In this document: positions 1 to 8,287 of the stretch, piece after piece
Layout of the letters: every line of letters starts with the position of its first letter
Numbering within the stretch: position 1 is the first letter of the stretch
Assembly: GCA_965267435.1 (NCBI GenBank)
Contig: OZ253960.1
Location: 3,348,001-3,412,000, forward strand
Length of the DNA stretch: 64,000 bases
Direction of reading: 5' to 3'
DNA from: JAWPMT01 sp965267435
Lineage (GTDB): Bacteria > Bacteroidota > Bacteroidia > Cytophagales > Cyclobacteriaceae
Program-made: the position numbers and the translations under genes
Notes under the pieces: model-generated
What the model was told of the DNA's origin: nothing
Databases searched by the model: none
The model's input: the letters and a program-made list of their open reading frames with translations, nothing else

Positions 1-73
1 CAATTGCAAAGTAGATATTAATCAGTTTTTAACCATGACATTTCTCCTGTCAGGGATCAACGTTCAGTCCTAT

Positions 74-104
74 CTTGATCAAGTAAATTATTGATCCAGA
101 TCAA
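74..104 (+). promoter_or_regulatory. FNR box and adjacent palindrome upstream of the FNR-like gene
   Basis: Positions 91-104 read TTGATCCAGATCAA, an exact match to the FNR consensus TTGATnnnnATCAA. A second perfect palindrome, CTTGATCAAG, lies at 74-83, about 19 bp (two helical turns) centre to centre. The FNR box is centred about 21 bp before the start codon at 119, a position that would fit repression of the gene by its own product. The match is seen directly; occupancy and sign of control are inference. Confidence 0.7.
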
Positions 105-118
105 GTCAAAAGTTGCGT

Positions 119-829
119 ATGAGTACCCCATTTGGCAGACCGAATATCTTCATCAAATGTGCCAACTGCAGTTGCATGTCAAATGCCTTCAAAAAGCTGA
201 CCGACGAGCAACTGTTGAGAGTAGACAGGCATCGTACAGAGATCCGATTCAGCAAGGGACAGACTTTGTGCAAGCAGGGCGCATTCATCGCCCACATGAT
301 GTTTGTCCGAAAAGGGCTGGTCAAGATCTATCTTGAGAGTGCTGATCACCCCACGATTATCTCTGTCGAAACGCTTGGGTATTTCATCGGACTCCCATCC
401 ATCTTCGGTCAGCGGGAATCGGTTTATCCCTACAGCATCGAGGCACTCACAGACTGTGACATCTGCCAGGTGGACATCGATTTGTTCAGGGACTTCTGTG
501 TAGAAAACCATGGCTTCGCTGTCGAAATCATCAAAATGCTGAGCGAGGAGGTAATGAAAGGGTACGACAGAATGTTCAACCTAACGCAGAAACAAATCCG
601 AGGGCGCTTCGCTGAACTCGTCCTCTTCCTCGGTGAAAAGATCTATCGTAATCATCAGATGGAGTTGCCGATCACACGAAAGGACATGGCCGATCTCATA
701 TCGACATCCCCTGAATCCATTTCGAGACTGATCAAGGAGTTTAACACCGACAAGATCCTCGATTTTCAGGGCAACCGCCTTGAGATCCTGGATCAGGAAA
801 AATTGCAGTACCTCAGTATGGTCGCTTGA
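119..829 (+). CDS. FNR-like Crp family transcriptional regulator
   Basis: This is a Crp/Fnr family regulator of 236 residues, the usual family length. An N-terminal cyclic-nucleotide-like beta-roll covers about residues 25-130 and a C-terminal winged helix about 155-230. Three cysteines sit at residues 14, 17 and 19, and Cys116 aligns by eye with Cys122 of E. coli FNR, so an oxygen-sensing iron-sulfur cluster is plausible, although the N-terminal spacing differs from E. coli. The recognition helix has the FNR signature Glu199, Ser202, Arg203 (ExxSR), which reads TTGAT half-sites, and such a site lies just upstream. ATG at 119 was chosen over the in-frame TTG at 113. Oxygen or redox sensing is inferred; nitrosative sensing is an alternative. 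Confidence 0.88.
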   Translation: MSTPFGRPNIFIKCANCSCMSNAFKKLTDEQLLRVDRHRTEIRFSKGQTLCKQGAFIAHMMFVRKGLVKIYLESADHPTIISVETLGYFIGLPSIFGQRESVYPYSIEALTDCDICQVDIDLFRDFCVENHGFAVEIIKMLSEEVMKGYDRMFNLTQKQIRGRFAELVLFLGEKIYRNHQMELPITRKDMADLISTSPESISRLIKEFNTDKILDFQGNRLEILDQEKLQYLSMVA

Positions 830-845
830 TCGTTCACCGACGATC
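828..845 (+). terminator. Small hairpin after the FNR-like gene
   Basis: GATCGT and ACGATC form a perfect 6-bp stem with a 6-base loop, beginning at the stop codon of the regulator. There is no following T-run, so its value as an intrinsic terminator is doubtful. Confidence 0.3.
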
Positions 846-925
846 TACCATCGGCTAAAAGTCTCAGGTCATCTTACTTATGTTTGCAGAAGCGAATCTT
901 AGTTTCGAGCAATTAATCTACAATC

Positions 926-1453
926 ATGAATAAGGCAGCTTTTCTTATGCTTTTGTCCATTTTGACGGTGAAGTGCACTGTACCTACTTCCCCCTCCGAT
1001 ACCGAGACTGTAAGTGCCCCCAATGCTTCTGCGGTAGCAGCGGAAGATGGCTCCTCCGACGGCTCGTCTTCTTATGATGCTGATATGGCCAAAGAGGTGG
1101 GAGCCGATGACTATGGCATGAGGGAGTACGTTTTTGCCTATCTCCGGAAGGGCCCCAATCGCGACCTGCCAAAAGAGGAAGCTGACCAACTGCAGCGAGC
1201 TCATCTCGACAACATCCAACGGCTTGCGCGCCAGGGAAAGTTGGTCCTGGCTGGCCCTTTCATGGATGACGGTGATATTCGGGGCATCTACATCTTCGCA
1301 GTGGAATCACTGGAGGAAGCTGAGAAAATAGCCATGTCAGACCCAGCAATAGAGGCGGGTAGCTTGACGCTTGAGTTGCATCCGTGGTATGGCTCTGCAG
1401 CGTTGATGAAGATCAATGAACTGCACGCCAAACTCGCCAAGGAAAAGATCTAA
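926..1453 (+). CDS. YCII-domain protein, probably exported
   Basis: The protein has 175 residues. A short hydrophobic N-terminus ends at Cys17 and is followed by a low-complexity Ser/Ala/Asp-rich linker (about 20-60), so it may be a lipoprotein, but the residue before the cysteine is Lys and the lipobox is poor. Residues about 75-165 resemble the YCII family: a ferredoxin-like alpha/beta fold with a line such as GKLVLAGPFMDDGDIRGIYI and a later DPAIEAG segment typical of these small dimeric proteins. The substrate of exported YCII proteins is not known. It stands alone between the regulator and a convergent channel gene that ends one base after it. A TATGTTTG sequence at 879-886 fits the -7 consensus of this phylum, but no convincing -33 element is present. 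Confidence 0.65.
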   Translation: MNKAAFLMLLSILTVKCTVPTSPSDTETVSAPNASAVAAEDGSSDGSSSYDADMAKEVGADDYGMREYVFAYLRKGPNRDLPKEEADQLQRAHLDNIQRLARQGKLVLAGPFMDDGDIRGIYIFAVESLEEAEKIAMSDPAIEAGSLTLELHPWYGSAALMKINELHAKLAKEKI

Positions 1454-2287
1454 TCATTCTCTCTCGATATAGCGCGTCCCGCATTGCGAGCAGTATTTAT
1501 CGCCTTCGCTGTCAGTGGTGAAGCCACAGTTGTGGCAAGCATGAGAATGACCGCTTTCATCCCTGGCGGCGAGGGCCATTTCAGCGCTGACGATACCCGT
1601 GGGGACGGCAATGATAGCATAGCCCATAAGCATCACGACCGAGGCCACTGTCTGCCCTATCACTGTCTGTGGAGCAATATCACCATACCCTACCGTAGTG
1701 ATCGTGACGATCGTCCAGTAGATACTTTTGGGGATGCTGGTAAATCCATTTTCACCGCCTTCGATAAGGTACATAAGCGTACCCGTGATGATGCAAAGTG
1801 TGAACACCGCACCCAGGAAGACCAGTATTTTGTACCTACTGGCCATGAGCGCCTTGGTGATGAACTCCGCCTCCTTGATGTATCGTGAGAGCTTGAGGAT
1901 CCGGAATACGCGCAGCAAGCGAATCGCCCGGATCACTACCAGATAAGATCCCCCTGTGACAAATAATGCGATATAGGTAGGGAGGATTGCCAGGAGATCG
2001 ATTACACCAAAGAAACTTCTCACATAGCGCAAAGGCTTGCGAGAGATGAAAAGCCGCAGCAGGTATTCAATAGTAAAGAGAATTGTGAAGGTCCATTCCG
2101 AGACAGTGAAAAAGTGCTCAAACCTGGCATTTACGGAGTTCACACTTTCCAACATGACCTGGATTATGCTCAGAAGAATAGTGTAAAGCAACACGACGTC
2201 GAACAGCTTCCCTGCTCGCGTGTCGGTGCCAAACACCACAATGAATAGCCGCCTTCTGATCCTGCGCAGATGCTTGAAGTCCTCCAT
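1454..2287 (-). CDS. Voltage-gated-type potassium channel with C-terminal zinc ribbon
   Basis: The protein has 277 residues and the layout of a six-helix ion channel: S1-S4 at about residues 28-135, an arginine-bearing S4 (RAIRLLRVFRILKLSR, about 120-135), a pore loop with the K+ selectivity filter TVGYGD at 198-203, and S6 at about 212-235. After S6 comes a cytoplasmic tail with Cys251, Cys254, Cys266 and Cys269, a CxxC-x11-CxxC zinc-ribbon pattern that is not part of the core channel family. It should pass K+ across the inner membrane; the ribbon may bind metal or sense redox state (inference). A GTG at 2317 would extend the frame but lies inside the upstream gene's terminator, so ATG at 2287 is preferred. 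Confidence 0.88.
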   Translation of the reverse strand: MEDFKHLRRIRRRLFIVVFGTDTRAGKLFDVVLLYTILLSIIQVMLESVNSVNARFEHFFTVSEWTFTILFTIEYLLRLFISRKPLRYVRSFFGVIDLLAILPTYIALFVTGGSYLVVIRAIRLLRVFRILKLSRYIKEAEFITKALMASRYKILVFLGAVFTLCIITGTLMYLIEGGENGFTSIPKSIYWTIVTITTVGYGDIAPQTVIGQTVASVVMLMGYAIIAVPTGIVSAEMALAARDESGHSHACHNCGFTTDSEGDKYCSQCGTRYIERE

Positions 2288-2300
2288 GGAATGTCTAAAA

Positions 2301-2329
2301 TAAAAAACCCCCAGCACACGGCTGAGGGT
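2301..2329 (-). terminator. Intrinsic terminator of the TonB receptor/SGNH operon
   Basis: On the minus strand a hairpin (ACCC-x-CAGC paired with GCTG-x-GGGT, 2307-2329, with one internal mismatch) is followed by a run of six T. It lies just after the stop of the SGNH lipoprotein gene and before the channel gene. Confidence 0.8.
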
Positions 2330-2350
2330 CTCCAGTAATTTGGGTTACTG

Positions 2351-3961
2351 TTATAGGCCTTCTACAAAAATGCCAGGCCGCGCCAATACATCGATCGGCG
2401 GGATCTGCGCACCAAATGCTGCATTTACGGCGTCAATAACTTCATTGCCGACGAGAGCAGCTCCACGTGGATTGGGGTGAATACCATCGGTGGAGAAAAT
2501 GCTATTGAACAGTGAGTTGGCATCAAGACTGAGTGGTACCATATTGAAGCCATCGACTTCAATACCCAGCACGCCATCTGCCGCCGCTATTGCTGCGGGA
2601 GTCAAAGCCAATGCTGTGGCCTGCTCAGGCGTCAAGCCGAAGCCATCTGCAAAAATCGGCTGAATATCCACCAGGGTCATGTTGGGGTAATTGGGCATCA
2701 AAGCAGAGATTACCCCATTGAATTGGGCAGTCCGTGTGATAACGTTGACCTGCTCCGGGAACGTCAATGTCAGAGAATCAGGCACAGGCACGCCTACCCC
2801 TATAACCGAAGTGGGATCGTTAGGATCTGCCAGAGAACCGATCGCCGCGATGGCCGTCAGCGGGTATACATCTTGGGCGTTCGCCTGTCTCAGGAGAGGC
2901 AACACAATAGTCCCGGGAGGCAAGCCATTCGCTTCTGAGAGATCGATCACTGTCATACTTTCATCAGTGATAACCGGTGCATTGCCGCCAGCCACAAACG
3001 CAACCGTACGTGCCGCCAGTTCGTCACCATCAATCATGCCCAGGGCAAATGCAGCCTGCAAACCACCATTGTACTCAGCATATCCAGCGTTGACAAGGTC
3101 GGCAGTAGCCTGATCCAGTGGGATAAACTCATACGTCCCGGCCAGCGTCGTCACCGTCTGGAAATAAGGAAGGATCGTCACTGGCCCTATATTCAGTACG
3201 GCCCCCTCGGCACCAGTAGCAGCCAGGGCATCTAGTGTCGCCTGAAATGCAGCTTGAAAAGACGCTACATCTGTCATCGTTGTCGGATCGAGAGGATTGA
3301 AATCTTCACCTGATTTCCCTCCCGAAGCGGCATACCCCAACACATCATTGTTCCCAATGAATAATGAGAAGAAAGTGGGACCGGCACTGATAGCATCAGC
3401 CAGAATTGAAGCTGTAGGATCGGACTGGAAAGCTCCATAGAAAGGATTGAAGTTTCCATACCCGGCCGTAACCAGATCTATAACGCGAGCTCCTGGCACA
3501 CCAAAATTATTGAGTCCTGCAGGGCCAATGCCCGAAGCAATCAGCGGCGTCCCAGACTTGAACTGTATGGCCTGCGATGGATCGGATATCGCCGCACCGA
3601 CGTCTATGAAGGACCGTCCTCGGACGCCACCCTGCCCATCGGAACCACCAAACCCAAATCCTGACGAAATCGGGGGATACACAAACTCCCCACCACCGGC
3701 CAAGGCAAATTGGTCAGCAATAATCCCCGGGAGGGAATTGAGCTGGCCACCAGGGTAGAGTGCTGCGTCAGCAAAGCCCGAAGTGACAGAATTGCCAATC
3801 GCTACGTATTTACTCAAATCCAGTGAACCTGGATCAAATGTAGGGATCGTTGGCAATGGATTATTGTCCTTGCGCTCCTGGATAAGATCCTCCTCACTTG
3901 TACATGACGCTACTACAATCACCAACAGCGCCAAAAGGATATATTGAATATTGATCTTCAT
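2351..3961 (-). CDS. SGNH/GDSL hydrolase-like lipoprotein
   Basis: This 536-residue lipoprotein has a signal peptide ending in VASC (Cys20), followed by an acidic stretch suited to outer-membrane sorting. SGNH blocks are visible: block I is VAIGNSVTSGF with the putative nucleophile Ser58 (GNS in place of GDS), block III is IGNNDVLGYA (about 200), and block V is DGIHPNPRG with Asp492 and His495. That supports an esterase or lipase fold, although the block I change and the large size leave the substrate open. It starts 8 bp after the stop of the TonB-dependent receptor upstream, so the two are one transcript. This receptor-plus-SGNH-lipoprotein pair recurs in Bacteroidota, and the lipoprotein probably acts on, or helps capture, the receptor's ligand at the cell surface (inference). 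Confidence 0.8.
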   Translation of the reverse strand: MKINIQYILLALLVIVVASCTSEEDLIQERKDNNPLPTIPTFDPGSLDLSKYVAIGNSVTSGFADAALYPGGQLNSLPGIIADQFALAGGGEFVYPPISSGFGFGGSDGQGGVRGRSFIDVGAAISDPSQAIQFKSGTPLIASGIGPAGLNNFGVPGARVIDLVTAGYGNFNPFYGAFQSDPTASILADAISAGPTFFSLFIGNNDVLGYAASGGKSGEDFNPLDPTTMTDVASFQAAFQATLDALAATGAEGAVLNIGPVTILPYFQTVTTLAGTYEFIPLDQATADLVNAGYAEYNGGLQAAFALGMIDGDELAARTVAFVAGGNAPVITDESMTVIDLSEANGLPPGTIVLPLLRQANAQDVYPLTAIAAIGSLADPNDPTSVIGVGVPVPDSLTLTFPEQVNVITRTAQFNGVISALMPNYPNMTLVDIQPIFADGFGLTPEQATALALTPAAIAAADGVLGIEVDGFNMVPLSLDANSLFNSIFSTDGIHPNPRGAALVGNEVIDAVNAAFGAQIPPIDVLARPGIFVEGL

Positions 3962-3969
3962 TTCTTCTC

Positions 3970-6813
3970 TTAGTTTAGGAATTCGTCAAATGTCAACTGG
4001 AGGTAAAAGATGGCGCCAAGCCTTGGGTTACCATAAGAGGTAGTATAGCGCTTGTTCAGGACATTCGACCCTCCTAGTTTTACAATGGTCTTCAAGTCTG
4101 GCAGCTTGTAGGATACCTGTGCATCGAGCGTACCAAAAGCGGGGATCACACCCACGCCATATGACGACTGCCACAGAAAGGCCTCCTGCCATCTCCAGGC
4201 TACATTGAACCCTAAGTTCGGAGTCACCTTACGGTTGCCGAAGCTGACGTTATAGCGATATTCCGGCGTATTGTAAGAGGCACGGAAACCTTGATCCTGC
4301 AAATCCTGGTCAGAGATCAACTCATTGTATGATACATTACCAGATAGGCGGTAGCCCCCATTCAATGTATACTCTGCACTCAAGCCCCATCCGTGAGACC
4401 GCACATTACCGTCAGCGTTGATATCCACTCCGTAGGTCTGCGTGGCCACGTCGCCATTAAGGATTGCTAGCTTTCCAGCAGTCGTGGTGGCATCAAAGCC
4501 AGGGATCGGTGTTTGCAACTCCTCCCGGGTTTTACCTGGATTACCATCATCCTGATAAGCCTGTACCGGTGATACCTCCGCTATGAAGTCCTGATAGATA
4601 TTGTAGTAGTAGAACCCATCGATCAGCAAGCGGCCGTCCAGGAACAGACCTCTGTAACCGCCTTCGAGGGTGTTGACTTTTTCCGTATCAAACTCCTCCT
4701 CCAGCAGGTCGGTAGCTGGTTGAAGGTTCTCGATCGACAGTTCTCCCGCTGCTACAGCCTGGAGGTCTGACCTAAGATAAGTAACAGACGCAGGTGTGTT
4801 GTCGATGAAATTGTAACGCTGCTTCAGGAAGTCGGCACTACCTATCAACCACCTCGAAACGACATTCAAGTCGATGAATTGATCCTGAGTAGTCGGGATA
4901 CGGAAACCGCGCTGAAATGAACCTCTAATGTTGTGATCAGGGGCCACTTCCAATACAGCACTGAAACGCGGCGAGAACTGGCCATTGAAGAATTCGTTTT
5001 TGTCATAGCGAATGGAGGCCTGAATGTCCAGAGCGTCATTGAGGAGACTCTTCTTCAATTGGGCATAGGCTCCGTACTCTATATAGGAGATCTCGTCTCC
5101 GCTGTCCTCGAGGGCGAATAGCGTACCTTCGGAATTCAGGTTAAAATTCCTCAGGTTGGCCCCAACTACCAGGTCCATGAATTGGATATCGTTGCTAAAG
5201 TTGTAGCTTCCCTCATAGTGATACATGTTGGACTTATCGAGGAAAAGCGCCCCTCCATCCGCAATGGATCTGGAACGGAATTCATCTACCGCTTCATTGA
5301 ATGGCTGGCTTCCAGCCGCAGGTTGCTGAAGGTCGGCCAGGCTCCTTCCTGCGGCATGTGACTGATCAATGCTGAGACCCGCAAGCCTGCTTCCCAGGAA
5401 GCCCGTAGCATAGGGTGTCAAATAAAATCGCTGATTGACGAGGGACGCAACGGTGTTGGCCGCGTAACTGTCTCCAGAATTTTCCTGTGTCGTGTAAGCT
5501 CTTAAGAAGAAATTGGATCCTCGCAATTCAACCTTTCCCGTCCAAATGACGAAGTTGTCCAGAACGAAGCGGTCATTGGCCGTATACACTGTACTTCCAC
5601 TACCCCAGTTGAATTGCCCCAGCAGCTCCACGTTGTCGTTGAGCCGGTAGTGCAATCCCGCTCCCAACTTGATACTCTCAGTCCGATTGTCCACGAAAGA
5701 AGATTCGTCATATCCACGAGGAGTAAAAGATCCCTGGAGACCGCTCGGAAGCAGCGATCGAAGTGGCGCGAGGGCTGCCGAAGCATTGCCTATTGTGGCC
5801 ATGTCAATGAGAAAGTCTCCATAAACATTGACCCCGTCATAGAAGCGATTGTCACCTCGTTCCTCGGCGCCACGCTCGACGACAAACCCTGTAGCCGCAC
5901 CTTGATCTCTTGTATCAACCGCAATGAAGTCATTGGCACCCAAATAAGAACCAGTGATCTTGAACGCGAACTTGTTGTTGAATGCCTTTGCATATCGGAA
6001 GCCGTAGTCCTGATAGAGCGATGGATCATCGTCTTCGCCATCGATGTGGTTGACACCAAGCTTCGCATAAGCAGATAGGCCCTGATAGTCGAAAGGACTC
6101 TTGCTCTTCATCAGAAGAATACCCTGCAAAGCGTTAGGTCCATAAAGCGCTGAAGCAGGCCCTGGTATCATTTCCACGCTCTCCAGATCGAGTTCTCCGA
6201 TACCGACCACGTTGCCTACAGGGAAGTTAAGTCCCGGTGCCTGGTTGTCAATACCATCAATTAGCTGCACAAATCTCGTATTACCATTCGATCCAAATCC
6301 TCGTGCGTTGACAGACTTAAAGGTGAGACTCTGGGTACTGAAGTCGATGCCGTTCATGTTCTTCAAAGCATCGTAAAAATCCGTTGTCGCATTGTTCTGA
6401 ATGTCCAGGATATCCATTCGCTGAATGGAAACCGGCGAGCGGAGCGTGCTTTCCTCGACACGGGATGCAGAGACAACGACTTCTTGCCCCAACAACACGG
6501 ACTCTCTAAGGTTGATCGTCAACCCAGCAGTATTTGCATTGGTAATTTCGAGCTCTTTCTGCTCGTAGCCTACGCTCGAGACCACCAACGTCAGAGGCGG
6601 CGCTGATCTCACGCTGAGATTGAAATTTCCATTAAGATCTGTGATTGTTCCGAGAACGGTTCCTTTCACGAGTATGTTGACGCCCAACAGTGACTCCCCG
6701 GTTGTCTCATCTACGACGCTCCCGGAGATCGTCGTGCCTTGCGCATGGACGAAGGCGAACGTATGCATGCATACTATTAATGTAAGAACTAAATGTGTAA
6801 GCGTTCTTTTCAT
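3970..6813 (-). CDS. TonB-dependent receptor with carboxypeptidase-regulatory-like domain
   Basis: This 947-residue outer-membrane receptor has a signal peptide ending near HAQ (about residue 25). A CarboxypepD_reg-like domain at about 27-110 contains the usual GTVLGTITDLNGNF pattern, followed by VVVSASRVEES near the TonB-box/plug boundary, a plug domain at about 130-235 (NARGFGSNGNTRFVQLIDG), and a long beta-barrel ending in an aromatic-rich strand (IFYLQLTFDEFLN). It lacks the KDAAATAIYGSRGANGV motif and SusD partner of true SusC proteins, so it is a general TonB receptor. Energy comes from TonB/ExbBD in the inner membrane. Its partner is the SGNH lipoprotein encoded 8 bp downstream. The ligand, perhaps a lipid, siderophore or peptide, cannot be read from the sequence. 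Confidence 0.9.
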   Translation of the reverse strand: MKRTLTHLVLTLIVCMHTFAFVHAQGTTISGSVVDETTGESLLGVNILVKGTVLGTITDLNGNFNLSVRSAPPLTLVVSSVGYEQKELEITNANTAGLTINLRESVLLGQEVVVSASRVEESTLRSPVSIQRMDILDIQNNATTDFYDALKNMNGIDFSTQSLTFKSVNARGFGSNGNTRFVQLIDGIDNQAPGLNFPVGNVVGIGELDLESVEMIPGPASALYGPNALQGILLMKSKSPFDYQGLSAYAKLGVNHIDGEDDDPSLYQDYGFRYAKAFNNKFAFKITGSYLGANDFIAVDTRDQGAATGFVVERGAEERGDNRFYDGVNVYGDFLIDMATIGNASAALAPLRSLLPSGLQGSFTPRGYDESSFVDNRTESIKLGAGLHYRLNDNVELLGQFNWGSGSTVYTANDRFVLDNFVIWTGKVELRGSNFFLRAYTTQENSGDSYAANTVASLVNQRFYLTPYATGFLGSRLAGLSIDQSHAAGRSLADLQQPAAGSQPFNEAVDEFRSRSIADGGALFLDKSNMYHYEGSYNFSNDIQFMDLVVGANLRNFNLNSEGTLFALEDSGDEISYIEYGAYAQLKKSLLNDALDIQASIRYDKNEFFNGQFSPRFSAVLEVAPDHNIRGSFQRGFRIPTTQDQFIDLNVVSRWLIGSADFLKQRYNFIDNTPASVTYLRSDLQAVAAGELSIENLQPATDLLEEEFDTEKVNTLEGGYRGLFLDGRLLIDGFYYYNIYQDFIAEVSPVQAYQDDGNPGKTREELQTPIPGFDATTTAGKLAILNGDVATQTYGVDINADGNVRSHGWGLSAEYTLNGGYRLSGNVSYNELISDQDLQDQGFRASYNTPEYRYNVSFGNRKVTPNLGFNVAWRWQEAFLWQSSYGVGVIPAFGTLDAQVSYKLPDLKTIVKLGGSNVLNKRYTTSYGNPRLGAIFYLQLTFDEFLN

Positions 6814-6876
6814 ACGGTTGAGGTTTAGAACTGTTAATAATTCCTAATATTAGGTAAAATTTTTGTGAAAAACAGT

Positions 6877-6921
6877 TTCGCAAACGTTTCCAGTGGCATT
6901 CTTTTGAGACATTCGCAAACG
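6877..6921 (-). promoter_or_regulatory. Paired TTCGCAAACG repeats upstream of the TonB receptor gene
   Basis: The 10-mer TTCGCAAACG occurs at 6877-6886 and again at 6912-6921. The copies are 35 bp apart, 64-108 bp before the start codon at 6813. The first copy runs into a near-palindrome, GCAAACGTTTCC, resembling operators of LacI-type regulators. No regulator gene is adjacent. A role as operator is inference. Confidence 0.35.
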
Positions 6922-7011
6922 CGAAAACGCCTTTGGAAATAGCCGTTGTACCTAAGGAATTTGCACTTCGTTAGCCTTCTGGGAAGCTGGCTGTCTTTTA
7001 CCTAAATCTGG

Positions 7012-7344
7012 CTATTGCTGCTCCTTCTTGACGTGTTCGACCAGCCGATCACAGACATCATTCAATTCGGCCGCCATTATTTCGTCACCAGTGGAATTGA
7101 GTAAGCTCTGAGCGATTCCTCCGATGCAGTCGATGTAGAATCTCTTCATATCAAAGACAGGCATGTCCTTGGTCCAAAGATCGATTCTCAATGTATTCTT
7201 ACTTTGCTCGTCCCATAGTGAGACGGAAATGCTCTTGGTCTCACTCCAACCGGCTGCCTCTTTTTGATCAGCGTCCCATTCGATCTTTTCGGGGACGTTG
7301 TCATTGTCCAGGTGGACTTTGAATTTTATATCTGAAGTCTTCAT
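7012..7344 (-). CDS. gldC: Gliding motility protein GldC
   Basis: The protein is small and soluble, 110 residues, with no signal peptide. It matches the GldC family by its conserved line VPEKIEWDADQKEAAGWSETK followed by LRIDLWTKDMPVFDMKRF, which is the family hallmark. GldC was found in Flavobacterium gliding mutants; its biochemical role is not settled, and it is present in many Bacteroidota. The ATG at 7344 is preferred to an upstream in-frame start at 7395 that would sit inside ribF. It follows the ribF stop by one base, so it is the last gene of a truB-ribF-gldC transcript. Together with porX and the T9SS-sorted protein in this window it suggests a gliding, T9SS-bearing cell. Confidence 0.85.
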   Translation of the reverse strand: MKTSDIKFKVHLDNDNVPEKIEWDADQKEAAGWSETKSISVSLWDEQSKNTLRIDLWTKDMPVFDMKRFYIDCIGGIAQSLLNSTGDEIMAAELNDVCDRLVEHVKKEQQ

Positions 7345-7345
7345 A

Positions 7346-8287
7346 TCAATCTTGGTTCCAGGTTCGCAAATAGGCCTGCGCTTCGTTCTTGTCATTTGCC
7401 AGTTGTGCTATCAATGCATCCACATTTTCAAATCTCATTTCGTAGCGCAGCCGCTGCAGAAGATGCACACTTATTCTTTGGCCGTAAATGTCCTCGTCAA
7501 AGTCAAAAATATTTACCTCGATTCGCCGTGAGGTTCCATCCACTGTCGGTCTCATTCCTATATTGAGCATACCCTCAAACCATCTATCAGAGAGACCGAC
7601 CCGGACTACGTAGACACCGTCGGCAGGTACCAGCTTATACTCCTCTGGTATGTAGATATTGGCCGTTGGATAGCCAAATGTCCTGCCCAACTGGTCACCC
7701 CTGGTTACAATTCCACCGAGGTGATAGGGCCTGCCCAGGAATTTCGCCGCCAGATCAACATCCCCAGCTGCCAGCGCCTTTCTGATCTTTGTGGAACTGA
7801 TGCCCACTTCATCGATATCTTCTCGAGAGATCTCTTCGATCTCAAAGCCAAATTGCTGTTGATTCTCCTTGAGGTAGTCAAAACCGCCCTCTCTGTTTCT
7901 ACCGAAACGATGATCATAGCCGATGATCAACTTTTTTGTGCCAAGTCGCTCAACGATGATATCGCGAACAAATTCCTCTGAGGACATTTCCGAAAATTCT
8001 CGTGTGAATGGGATCTTCACGAGATAGTCGATACCGGTGTCTTCCAACAGATGGATTTTCTCCTCGAAAGTGGTTAGCAATCTCAAATCGCCCCAGCCAT
8101 CTCCCAGGACGGAGCGAGGATGAGGCCAAAACGTGACCACCAGACTTTCTCCACCTTGTTCCTTTGCGGTTTTGCACACTCTTTGAAGGATCTTGCGATG
8201 ACCCAGATGCACGCCATCAAAGGTGCCGCTGGTAACGACCGCAAAACGCAAAGAGCCTAGATCCGCTACTCGATCAATTACCTTCAT
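7346..8287 (-). CDS. ribF: Bifunctional riboflavin kinase/FAD synthetase
   Basis: RibF (313 residues) phosphorylates riboflavin to FMN and adenylates FMN to FAD in the cytoplasm. The N-terminal adenylyltransferase domain shows GTFDGVHLGH (nucleotide binding, about residue 20-30) and a GYDHRFGRNREGGF segment near 125-138. The C-terminal kinase domain shows TRGDQLGRTFGYPTANI near 190-206. Length is normal for the family. The ATG at 8287 starts before the truB stop at 8274, an overlap of 14 bp that suggests translational coupling; an upstream in-frame start at 8356 would lie deep in truB and is not favoured. Confidence 0.94.
   Translation of the reverse strand: MKVIDRVADLGSLRFAVVTSGTFDGVHLGHRKILQRVCKTAKEQGGESLVVTFWPHPRSVLGDGWGDLRLLTTFEEKIHLLEDTGIDYLVKIPFTREFSEMSSEEFVRDIIVERLGTKKLIIGYDHRFGRNREGGFDYLKENQQQFGFEIEEISREDIDEVGISSTKIRKALAAGDVDLAAKFLGRPYHLGGIVTRGDQLGRTFGYPTANIYIPEEYKLVPADGVYVVRVGLSDRWFEGMLNIGMRPTVDGTSRRIEVNIFDFDEDIYGQRISVHLLQRLRYEMRFENVDALIAQLANDKNEAQAYLRTWNQD

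Noticed and set aside
2288..2317. GTG at 2317 as start of the K+ channel gene
   Set aside because: It lies inside the terminator hairpin of the upstream operon, and the ten added residues have no family support; ATG 2287 fits better.
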